From NCBI GenBank assembly GCA_947378465.1, contig CANCJZ010000006.1:1-33870 (forward strand): a stretch of 33,870 nucleotides of DNA. Direction: 5' to 3'. The notes under the pieces are model-generated. The model made no database searches, was not told the DNA's origin, and was given only the letters and a program-made list of their open reading frames with translations. Position 1 is the first letter of the stretch. Every line of letters starts with the position of its first letter. Made by a program: the position numbers and the translations under genes. The stretch is from Flavobacteriaceae bacterium. GTDB taxonomy: Bacteria; Bacteroidota; Bacteroidia; Flavobacteriales; Flavobacteriaceae. This document shows positions 8,287 to 14,800 of the stretch, one piece after another.

Positions 8287-9937
8287 AGATTATATCGTTT
8301 TCTTCCTTTATTTCGTCATCATTGTGGGTTACGGACTATGGATTTACAATCGAAAAAAGAAAGAACAAACCAATAGTAATGATTATTTTCTGGCCGAAGG
8401 TTCGCTTACGTGGTGGGCTATTGGTGCTTCATTAATTGCCAGTAACATCAGCGCCGAACAATTTATCGGGATGAGCGGAAGTGGATTCAAAATGGGATTA
8501 GCCATTGCTACTTACGAATGGATGGCGGCAGCCACTCTGATTATTGTGGCAGTGTTTTTTATGCCAGTTTATTTAAAAAATAAAATATTCACTATGCCCC
8601 AATACCTGAACAAAAGGTACAACAGCAATGTGGCGATGATTATGGCGGTCTTTTGGTTGTTGCTTTATGTATTGGTCAATTTGACTTCCATACTTTATTT
8701 AGGAGCTTTGGCCATCAGCAGTATTTCAGGATTGAACCTCACCTTGTGTATGATATTCCTGGCTTTTTTTGCCGTGATGATTACTTTGGGTGGAATGAAG
8801 GTAATTGGATTTACGGATGTAATTCAAGTTTTCTTTTTGATTTTGGGAGGATTGGTGACTACTTATCTTGCTTTGAATTTGGTGGCTACTGAATTTGGTT
8901 CGAAAGGTGTCATCAATGGTTTTAATTTGATGACTACCCACGCAAACGACCACTTCCATTTGATATTTGACAAGTCCAATCCTAATTATATGGATCTACC
9001 AGGGCTATCAGTGCTGATAGGAGGGATGTTGATTATCAACTTGAACTATTGGGGATGCAACCAATACATTACGCAACGCGCCTTAGGAGCCGATTTAAAA
9101 ACCGCTCGTGGCGGAATATTGTTTGCTGCTTTTTTAAAATTATTAATGCCAATTATAGTCGTGCTTCCGGGTATTGCCGCTTATGTATTGTACCAAAATG
9201 GAAGCTTTCATACCGAAATGCTGCAAGACGGAACAGTGAATCCTGACCGAGCTTATCCTGTGCTGTTGAACCTATTGCCTGTTGGACTAAAGGGCTTGTC
9301 GTTTGCCGCACTTACGGCTGCGATTGTAGCTTCCCTTGCGGGAAAAGCCAACAGTATCGCTACAATATTTACATTAGATATTTATAAAACCAAACTGAAT
9401 CCTATTGCAGATGAAAAGAAATTAGTGCAAATAGGAAAGTTAACCATTGTATTAGCGATGATTATTGCGGTATTGGTAGCGCCCTTTTTAGGTATTGACA
9501 AAAAAGGAGGCTTTCAATACATTCAAGAATATACTGGTTTTGTAAGTCCTGGAGTATTTGCGATGTTTATTCTTGGTTTCTTTTGGAAAAAAACCACTTC
9601 TAATGCGGCCTTGTTTGCTACCATTGGTGGGTTTATGTTTTCTATTTTATTTAAAATACTACCCAGCTTGATGGATTTGTCTTTCCTAAATCCAATGGGA
9701 TTTGCGGTACCTAATGCCAAAGGTGTTTATGAAATTCCTTTTATCGACCGAATGGGATTTGTATTCTTGATTTGTGTTATCGGGATGTTTTTTATCAGCC
9801 AATACGAAAGCAAAAGAAATGTTCCTACCAATGGATTGGAGATTGATAAAAGTATGTTTAAAATGTCGCCTTCCTTTACCGTTGGAGTGTTGATCATTGT
9901 TTCGGTATTAGCCGCTTTGTACACTTTGTTTTGGTAG
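8267..9937 (+). CDS. Sodium:solute symporter (SSS/SGLT type), probable Na+/galactose transporter
   Basis: Inner-membrane symporter expected to import galactose or glucose with Na+. The ATG at 8267 gives 556 residues, beginning directly before the first membrane helix (DYIVFFLYFVIIVGYGLWIY). The upstream ORF-track start would lengthen the overlap with galT and add a non-membrane leader. Some 13-14 hydrophobic helices are visible over the full length. Family signatures include SSNDYFLAEGSLTWW-like DYFLAEG, ASLIASNISAEQFIGMSGSG, and NYWGCNQYITQRALGA, the SGLT-type pattern. The segment FAALTAAIVASLAGKANSIATIFTLDIY carries the conserved Na+-site region. As the last gene of the galactose operon, it supplies uptake for the Leloir enzymes. 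The exact sugar is inferred from context. Confidence 0.92.
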   Translation: MQTLATKDYIVFFLYFVIIVGYGLWIYNRKKKEQTNSNDYFLAEGSLTWWAIGASLIASNISAEQFIGMSGSGFKMGLAIATYEWMAAATLIIVAVFFMPVYLKNKIFTMPQYLNKRYNSNVAMIMAVFWLLLYVLVNLTSILYLGALAISSISGLNLTLCMIFLAFFAVMITLGGMKVIGFTDVIQVFFLILGGLVTTYLALNLVATEFGSKGVINGFNLMTTHANDHFHLIFDKSNPNYMDLPGLSVLIGGMLIINLNYWGCNQYITQRALGADLKTARGGILFAAFLKLLMPIIVVLPGIAAYVLYQNGSFHTEMLQDGTVNPDRAYPVLLNLLPVGLKGLSFAALTAAIVASLAGKANSIATIFTLDIYKTKLNPIADEKKLVQIGKLTIVLAMIIAVLVAPFLGIDKKGGFQYIQEYTGFVSPGVFAMFILGFFWKKTTSNAALFATIGGFMFSILFKILPSLMDLSFLNPMGFAVPNAKGVYEIPFIDRMGFVFLICVIGMFFISQYESKRNVPTNGLEIDKSMFKMSPSFTVGVLIIVSVLAALYTLFW

Positions 9938-9961
9938 AAGTTATTTAAATATTTGTAGAGT

Positions 9962-9996
9962 AAAAAGCAGTAAACTTAGGTTTGCTGCTTTTTTTT
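9962..9996 (+). terminator. Intrinsic terminator ending the galactose operon
   Basis: AAAAAGCAGTAAAC pairs with GTTTGCTGCTTTTT (one G-T wobble) across a TTAG loop, followed by further T. It lies 24 bases after the symporter stop and separates the operon from the AT-rich accessory island. Confidence 0.88.
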
Positions 9997-10029
9997 GTAT
10001 CAATTGAATTTAGGGAATGAATTATTATT

Positions 10030-10037
10030 TAATTTTG
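10030..10037 (+). promoter_or_regulatory. Candidate -7 element for the TIR/membrane-protein operon
   Basis: TAATTTTG is an exact match to the Bacteroidota TAnnTTTG -7 element, 47 bases before the start of the membrane-protein gene and downstream of the previous terminator. The upstream ATTG at 10003-10006 is 23 bases away, a poor -33 candidate. In such AT-rich DNA a chance match is possible. Confidence 0.4.
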
Positions 10038-10084
10038 AAATAAATAAAACTCTAACTTTTATTTAATTCTAAATATCTTCTCAA

Positions 10085-10570
10085 ATGTCTAATCAAATGC
10101 AATATATTAAATCTTTAGAGGATGAAATTGATTGGAAAGTAATAGATCAACTCCATACAGCAACAGTTAATTTTTCTTCTACAAGTTTGGAACTTAAAAA
10201 GCTTTATTTTGTTCTTGTTGGAATTGCTATTCCATTATTAATTAAATTAGCAGGAAATAAGCTAGATGTTTCACTTTTTATTGCGGTGTATGTTTTTACA
10301 ATTTCCTTTTGGTTTTTAGATGGATTTACTTACTATTATCAAGAAAAATTAAGAGAAAAAATGGATTTTCATTTTAATTTAATAAAAGAAAGAAATATTG
10401 AACACTTAATTCTTCCCAATAAATTAAAACAAGATTTCACCATTGATCACAATAGAAATAATAAGGGACGATTATACCGTTCGGCTACTAATTATTCTGT
10501 GATTTTTTATTTATTGGTTTTAGTTATAAATACTATAGGTTTAGCGTTGTTTTTGTTAAAATTAATCTAA
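10085..10570 (+). CDS. Uncharacterised three-TM membrane protein paired with a TIR-like protein
   Basis: Not recognised as a named family. The 161-residue protein has a soluble N-terminus (1-38). Two closely spaced membrane helices follow (about 41-56 and 62-85). Next is a charged helical stretch (YYYQEKLREKMDFHFNLIKERN, 83-104) and a basic segment, then a C-terminal helix (about 138-160). The layout recalls small membrane effectors such as SLATT or S-4TM proteins, but no diagnostic motif is seen. Its stop overlaps the start of the next gene by one base (TAATG), so the two are translationally coupled. Hand counts on sampled 60-base lines give about 18-25% GC, against about 43-55% in lines of the preceding symporter gene, suggesting horizontal acquisition. 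A pore-forming effector role is inference only. Confidence 0.8.
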   Translation: MSNQMQYIKSLEDEIDWKVIDQLHTATVNFSSTSLELKKLYFVLVGIAIPLLIKLAGNKLDVSLFIAVYVFTISFWFLDGFTYYYQEKLREKMDFHFNLIKERNIEHLILPNKLKQDFTIDHNRNNKGRLYRSATNYSVIFYLLVLVINTIGLALFLLKLI

Positions 10571-10869
10571 TGAAATACTTTGTAAGTTATACTACCCGCG
10601 ATAAAGAAATCACCTCTGATTTACTGAAACAATTTTCTAAAGAATTAGAGAAAAAAGGGGAGGTGTTTATTGACTTACTTCATAATGATTCTATAGACAA
10701 ACAGAGTAGAGTGCTCAAAGAGTTAGATAGCAGTGATGTGTTGATTTTAATTGAAACTAATAGTGTGTATCAATCAGAATGGGTAGTACTTGAAATAGAA
10801 CAAGCCAATGCGATTCCTATTCCTATTCAAATAATGAACCTTGATCAGTTAAGAAAATTTAAAGTGTAG
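10570..10869 (+). CDS. Small TIR-like domain protein
   Basis: A 99-residue protein that reads as a minimal TIR fold. It has strand A KYFVSYTTRDKE (compare FISYSHKD), helix A SDLLKQFSKELEKKG, strand B EVFIDLL, strand C SSDVLILIETN, and SEWVVLEIEQAN followed by a final strand IPIPIQIM. W71 and E75 form a WxxxE motif, the position of the catalytic glutamate in NAD-cleaving bacterial TIR domains. It is shorter than most TIR domains (about 130-150 residues), with a short BB-loop region and little after the last strand, so it may be a minimal or trimmed version. The start overlaps the stop of the membrane-protein gene by one base. TIR identity is fairly likely; NADase or cyclic-ADPR synthesis and a defence role are inferred. 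Confidence 0.72.
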   Translation: MKYFVSYTTRDKEITSDLLKQFSKELEKKGEVFIDLLHNDSIDKQSRVLKELDSSDVLILIETNSVYQSEWVVLEIEQANAIPIPIQIMNLDQLRKFKV

Positions 10870-10895
10870 TTTTAACTTGACATTGTTATTATCAA

Positions 10896-11296
10896 TAAGT
10901 TTTTTGAGTTTACCCAATATTTGTCCATTTTCCTAAAAGTGTTTCCAAGGTCTTCTTGAGTAGTGGTTCAGTCTTCTTGAGTAGTGGTTCAGTCTACTTG
11001 GATAGTGGTTCAGTCTACTTGGGTAGTGGCTCAGTCTACTTGAGTAGTGGCTCAGTCTACTTGAGTAGTGGCTCAGTCTACTTGAGTAGTGGCTCGGTCT
11101 ACTTGAGTAGTGGCTCAGTCTACTTGGGTAGTGGCTCAGTCTATTTGAGTAGTGGCTCGGTCTACTTGGGTAGTGGCTCAGTCTATTTGAGTAGTGGCTC
11201 GGTCTACTTGAGTAGTGGCTCGGTCTATAGAAGCAGTGGTATAGTCTACTGAAGCGGGGAGTGGACAGAATTTTGTGTAAACTCTAAAAATGCTTA
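10896..11296. repeat. Imperfect inverted repeat bracketing the 21-bp array
   Basis: The left arm (10896-10933) contains GAGTTTAC at 10906-10913 and TGTCCA at 10922-10927. The right arm (11256-11296) contains the exact complements TGGACA at 11262-11267 and GTAAACTC at 11277-11284, in mirrored order, with 8 and 9 bases between the blocks. Outside them a TAAG-T-run on the left mirrors TAAAAATGCTTA on the right. The arms enclose about 320 bases, nearly all of it the tandem array. The GTGTAAAC block faces outward and recalls IS256-family ends, but there is no transposase and I found no clear target-site duplication. Confidence 0.6.
10956..11249 (+). repeat. 21-bp tandem array, 13 near-perfect units plus 1 degenerate unit
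   Basis: The unit is TTGAGTAGTGGCTCAGTCTAC. Units 1-13 run from 10956 to 11228 with few substitutions (A/G at position 4, T/C at 12, A/G at 16, C/T at 21). Unit 14 (AGAAGCAGTGG...) is degenerate, and edge units are the most diverged. Units 9-10 and 11-12 are identical 42-base pairs, showing recent duplication. One plus frame is open and would read (LSSGSVY)n, but it has only a TTG start, no leader and no coding context, so I treat it as non-coding. As plus-strand RNA, TTGAGTAG of one unit can pair with CTACTTGA spanning the junction to the next, around a 9-base loop. Confidence 0.9.
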
Positions 11297-11316
11297 ATTA
11301 GAGTCGCTGGGCCTAG

Positions 11317-11350
11317 TCAAGTTGTTCCAAGGCGATTCGAGTTGTTCCAA
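11317..11350. repeat. Short direct repeat TCrAGTTGTTCCAA
   Basis: TCAAGTTGTTCCAA at 11317-11330 is repeated as TCGAGTTGTTCCAA at 11337-11350, offset 20 bases, just outside the right arm of the inverted repeat. No function is evident. It may be a remnant of a further decayed array or an insertion boundary. Confidence 0.6.
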
Positions 11351-11443
11351 ATATAAATTAATGAAATGGTTTGCTAAAGGAAGATATTACTTCTTTATAG
11401 GTAATACCTGTGATTTTTTGGAATACAAAACATACCACAAAAA

Positions 11444-11692
11444 AACCTACAACCTATATAACCACAAAAAGATTAAAACCTACAACCTATATAACCACAA
11501 AGATTAGAACCTACAACCTATATAACCACAAAGATTAGAACCTACAACCATATAACTACAAAGATTAAAACCTACAACCTATATAACCACAAAGATTAAA
11601 ACCTACAACCTATTTAACCATAAAGGTCATAACCTATAACCTATATAACCACAAAGATTAGAACCTATAACCTATATAACCACAAAGATTAA
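11444..11692. repeat. 31-bp tandem array, 8 copies
   Basis: Eight contiguous units of 30-33 bases have the consensus AACCTACAACCTATATAACCACAAAGATTAR, starting at 11444, 11477, 11508, 11539, 11569, 11600, 11631 and 11662. Differences are single substitutions and one- or two-base indels; the sixth unit is the most diverged. The tail (11693-11744) decays into AACCTACAACCTA-type short repeats that run right up to the rpoN stop codon. The reverse complement contains GTTGTAGGTT, the motif of the dispersed repeats at 225-262, 13222-13234 and 33452-33512. There are no spacers, so it is not a CRISPR array. Confidence 0.9.
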
Positions 11693-11744
11693 AACCTACA
11701 ACCTACAACCTAAAAAAACCTACAACCTAAAATTAAACCTAAAA

Positions 11745-13211
11745 TTAAATTTTCTTTCTCATTCTAGCGACAGGAATGTCTAATAGTTCGCGGTATTTGG
11801 CGATGGTTCTTCGAGCAATAGGATAGCCTTTTTCTTTTAGGATATCGGCCAATTGATCATCAGGAAGTGGTTTGTGTTTGTCCTCTGCTCCGATGATTTC
11901 TTTAAGAATTTGTTTGATTTCCAAAGTAGAAACATCTTCACCTTGGTCATTTTTCATAGCCTCAGAAAAGAATTCTTTGATCAATTTGGTGCCATAGGGA
12001 GTTTCTACATATTTGCTGTTTGCCACACGAGAAACGGTAGAGATGTCGAGTCCAACCAAATCAGCAATATCTTTCAGAATCATAGGTTTTAGGCTGGTTT
12101 CCTCTCCATCTAAAAAGTACTCTTCTTGGAAGTGCATAATGGCATTCATCGTTACAAAAAGTGTTTCCTGACGTTGACGAATGGCATCAATAAACCATTT
12201 GGCAGAATCTAATTTTTGTTTGATAAACTGTACTGCATCTTTTTGTGCATTGGATTTGTCACGGGATACTTTATAGGTTTGCATCATTTCCTGATAATCC
12301 TTTGAAACGTGTAGTGAAGGAGCATTTCGGCCGTTTAAAGTCAGCTCGAGTTCGCCTTCCACAATGCGAATAGCAAAGTCTGGGATAATGTGTTCCACCA
12401 TTCGAGAGCTGCCGTCAAAGGCGCCTCCTGGTTTTGGGTTAAGTTTCTCAATTTCTTCAATTGCTTTTTTCAATTGCTCTTGAGAGACACTGTATTTTTG
12501 AAGTAATTTTTCGTAGTGTTTTTTAGTAAAAGACTCAAACTGATTTTCCAATAAATCAATGGCCAAACTAATGTATTCGGTAGGTGTTTTGTGTTTTAGT
12601 TGCAACAATAAACATTCTTGCAAATCCCGGGCACCAACACCAGCGGGCTCTAATTCGTGGATGATGTTTAGGATTTTATGTACCGTTGGTTCATCGGTAT
12701 ATATTCCTTGTGTAAAGGCCAAATCATCTACTATATCCTGAACGTCTCTTCTCAAATAACCGTCGTCGTCGATACTTCCTACTAAAAATTCGGCAATATC
12801 ACGGTGCTCATCGGTGAGAATAAAAGTGTTCAATTGGTTGATCAAATCCTGATGAAAACTAACTTGCGCAGCAAATGGTGTTTCTCTTTCTTCGTCATCA
12901 TCGCTATAGTTGTTGGCCTGCAGTTTGTAATCAGGCGTATCATCATTGTTCAAATACTCGTCAATGTTGATTTCGTCCGATTCCATTTTGTCGGAAGCAT
13001 CATAATCATCGTAATCCTCATTGTTGTCAAACTCGTCTTTTTCATATAAATCCTCTCCCTCTTTACCGGTTTCCAAGGCTGGATTCTCAATCAATTCTTC
13101 TTTCAGACGTTGTTCAAATGCCTGCGTAGGCAATTGTATCAACTTCATCAACTGAATTTGTTGAGGCGATAGCTTTTGAGATAATTTAAACTGTAAGTTC
13201 TGTTTTAACAT
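11745..13211 (-). CDS. rpoN: RNA polymerase sigma-54 factor
   Basis: Directs RNA polymerase to -24/-12 promoters that need an AAA+ activator. The 488-residue protein has the full architecture. The N-terminal activator-contact region is Q- and L-rich (LSQKLSPQQIQLMKLIQLPTQAFEQRLKEELIENPALE, about 10-47). An acidic region II follows (about 50-110, with EDYDDYDASD), then the core-binding domain. The helix-turn-helix is about 385-415 (LKDIADLVGLDISTVSRVANSKYVETPYG), and the RpoN box IARRTIAKYRELLDIP lies near the C-terminus. The start at 13211 gives the canonical MLKQNLQFKLSQKL. It lies 66 bases downstream of asnS on the same strand and is probably at least partly cotranscribed with it. No sigma-54 activator gene is seen in the window. 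Confidence 0.97.
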   Translation of the reverse strand: MLKQNLQFKLSQKLSPQQIQLMKLIQLPTQAFEQRLKEELIENPALETGKEGEDLYEKDEFDNNEDYDDYDASDKMESDEINIDEYLNNDDTPDYKLQANNYSDDDEERETPFAAQVSFHQDLINQLNTFILTDEHRDIAEFLVGSIDDDGYLRRDVQDIVDDLAFTQGIYTDEPTVHKILNIIHELEPAGVGARDLQECLLLQLKHKTPTEYISLAIDLLENQFESFTKKHYEKLLQKYSVSQEQLKKAIEEIEKLNPKPGGAFDGSSRMVEHIIPDFAIRIVEGELELTLNGRNAPSLHVSKDYQEMMQTYKVSRDKSNAQKDAVQFIKQKLDSAKWFIDAIRQRQETLFVTMNAIMHFQEEYFLDGEETSLKPMILKDIADLVGLDISTVSRVANSKYVETPYGTKLIKEFFSEAMKNDQGEDVSTLEIKQILKEIIGAEDKHKPLPDDQLADILKEKGYPIARRTIAKYRELLDIPVARMRKKI

Positions 13212-13248
13212 TTTTGAGTTCTAAGTTGTAGGTTACAAGTTAAATGTT
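13207..13248. repeat. Short inverted repeat and GTTGTAGGTT copy in the rpoN leader
   Basis: TAAGTTGTAGGTT (13222-13234) repeats the 13-mer at 242-254. AACATTT (13207-13213), which includes the rpoN start codon on the minus strand, is complementary to AAATGTT (13242-13248). A weak 7-bp stem in the rpoN leader could include the ATG. The stem is AT-only apart from one pair and has a 28-base loop, so a regulatory role is doubtful. Confidence 0.4.
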
Positions 13249-13277
13249 CTTGGTCTATAACATACGGGCTTGATCTA

Positions 13278-14711
13278 TTAAAATTCTGCGTTTTGTGGTG
13301 TTCTAGGGAAAGGAATTACGTCTCTAATGTTCGTCATTCCTGTTACAAACAATACCAATCGTTCAAAACCTAATCCGAAACCTGAGTGTACCGCGCTTCC
13401 AAATCGACGGGTATCTAAATACCACCATAATTCTTCTTCATCAATTCCTAAGACTTTCATTTTTTCAACCAAAACATCATAGCGTTCCTCTCTTTGAGAA
13501 CCTCCTACGATTTCTCCAATTCCAGGGAAAAGGATGTCCATTGCTCTAACCGTTTTGCCATCTTCGTTCAAACGCATATAGAAAGCTTTGATATTCGCTG
13601 GGTAATCGAATAAAATTACCGGACATTTGAAGTGTTTTTCAACCAAATAACGCTCGTGCTCTGATTGTAAATCAGCGCCCCATTCGTTAATGATATAGTT
13701 GAATTTTTTCTTTTTATTAGGGGTACAATCTCTTAAAATATCAATTGCTTCAGTGTAGGATACACGTTTGAAATTGTTTTCTAAGACAAAGTTTAATTTT
13801 TCTAACAAGGTCATTTCACTGCGTTCAGCCTGTGGTTTTGATTTTTCTTCTTCTACCAAACGGCCTTCTAAGAATTTTAAATCATCGCCACATTTATCCA
13901 TAGTGTATTTGATTACATATTGGATAAAATCTTCTGCTAAGTCCATATTGTCGTTCAAATCATTGAAGGCAACTTCTGGTTCAATCATCCAAAATTCGGC
14001 TAAGTGACGTGAAGTATTTGAGTTTTCCGCACGGAACGTAGGTCCAAAAGTATACACTTGACCTAAGGCCATAGCATAGGTTTCTGCTTCTAATTGACCC
14101 GATACCGTTAAGTTGGTTTCTTTTCCAAAAAAGTCTTCTTTATAGTTTACTTTTCCTTCCTCTGTTCTAGGAGTTCCGTCAAATGGCAAGGCGGTTACTT
14201 TGAACATTTCTCCTGCACCTTCTGCATCCGATCCAGTGATGATTGGAGTGTTTACATACACAAATCCTTTTTCTTGAAAGTAGTTATGAACGGCATGCGC
14301 TAATACCGAACGCACACGCATAATAGCACCAAAAGCATTGGTACGCACGCGTAAATGAGCGTTTTCACGCAAGAATTCTAAAGAGTGTTTTTTAGGTTGC
14401 ATTGGGAATTTCTCCGCATCCGAATCACCCAAAATTTCTAAACGGGAAACTTGGATTTCGTATTTTTGACCTGCTCCTTTGCTTTCCACTAATTCACCAT
14501 AAACAGAAATAGCGGCTCCTGTAGTGATTCTTTTTAAAGTTTCTTCAGGGGTGTTTTCAAAATCCACCACACACTGAATATTATTGATTGTTGAACCATC
14601 GTTCAACGCGATAAATTGATTGTTTCTAAAAGTTCTTACCCACCCTTTTGCATTAACTTCATTGAGGGTTTTGGTGCTGCTTAATAAGTCTTTAACTTTT
14701 GTATGTTTCAT
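13278..14711 (-). CDS. asnS: Asparaginyl-tRNA synthetase
   Basis: Charges tRNA-Asn with asparagine. The start at 14711 ([10 protein letters not shown]) gives 477 residues; the ORF-track start 11 codons earlier adds an unconserved leader. The N-terminal OB-fold anticodon domain is about 15-105 ([22 protein letters not shown]). The class II catalytic core follows: motif 1 region [22 protein letters not shown], motif 2 [21 protein letters not shown], and motif 3 [21 protein letters not shown] near the C-terminus. Presence of AsnRS suggests direct asparagine charging rather than the transamidation route. A -7 element lies about 80 bases upstream, next to the end of the RND exporter gene; rpoN follows on the same strand. 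Confidence 0.97.
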   Translation of the reverse strand: MKHTKVKDLLSSTKTLNEVNAKGWVRTFRNNQFIALNDGSTINNIQCVVDFENTPEETLKRITTGAAISVYGELVESKGAGQKYEIQVSRLEILGDSDAEKFPMQPKKHSLEFLRENAHLRVRTNAFGAIMRVRSVLAHAVHNYFQEKGFVYVNTPIITGSDAEGAGEMFKVTALPFDGTPRTEEGKVNYKEDFFGKETNLTVSGQLEAETYAMALGQVYTFGPTFRAENSNTSRHLAEFWMIEPEVAFNDLNDNMDLAEDFIQYVIKYTMDKCGDDLKFLEGRLVEEEKSKPQAERSEMTLLEKLNFVLENNFKRVSYTEAIDILRDCTPNKKKKFNYIINEWGADLQSEHERYLVEKHFKCPVILFDYPANIKAFYMRLNEDGKTVRAMDILFPGIGEIVGGSQREERYDVLVEKMKVLGIDEEELWWYLDTRRFGSAVHSGFGLGFERLVLFVTGMTNIRDVIPFPRTPQNAEF

Positions 14712-14789
14712 TTTTGTTTTGATTTTGCCCTCGAAGTAGTACACTAAATGAACACGTCTTGGGGATCGTTTTGTTATAAATCGTTATTG

Positions 14790-14797
14790 CAAATATA
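14790..14797 (-). promoter_or_regulatory. Candidate asnS promoter -7 element
   Basis: On the minus strand this reads TATATTTG, an exact TAnnTTTG match, 78 bases upstream of the asnS ATG and just after the stop codon of the upstream RND gene. No clear -33 box was found. Confidence 0.45.
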
Positions 14798-14800
14798 AAT

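Larger units (their letters stand above)
10870..11744. other. Gene-free repeat-rich island between the TIR operon and rpoN
   Basis: I see no credible gene in these 875 bases. They hold an imperfect inverted repeat, a 21-bp tandem array inside it, a short direct repeat, about 90 bases without recognised structure (11351-11443), a 31-bp tandem array and a degenerate tail. The ORF-track entries here use TTG starts and translate the repeats. The flanking genes converge, so both 3' ends point into this island; no conventional GC-hairpin-plus-T terminator was found for either. Confidence 0.7.

Noticed and set aside
10956-11252. 98-residue ORF of (LSSGSVY)n repeats
   Set aside because: It starts with TTG, has no leader or ribosome-site context, begins exactly at a repeat boundary and is simply the one open plus frame of a 21-base tandem array. 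The complementary strand also has an open frame.
10896-11296. Complete IS256-family insertion sequence
   Set aside because: Only end-like inverted repeats are seen. There is no transposase ORF or remnant, and the orientation of the ends is wrong for a normal element.
11322-11507. 61-residue ORF running into the 31-bp array
   Set aside because: TTG start, an internal ATG that leads only into repeat translation, and no recognisable domain.
11444-11692. Possible CRISPR array
   Set aside because: Units are contiguous copies with no unique spacers between them, and no cas genes are present.
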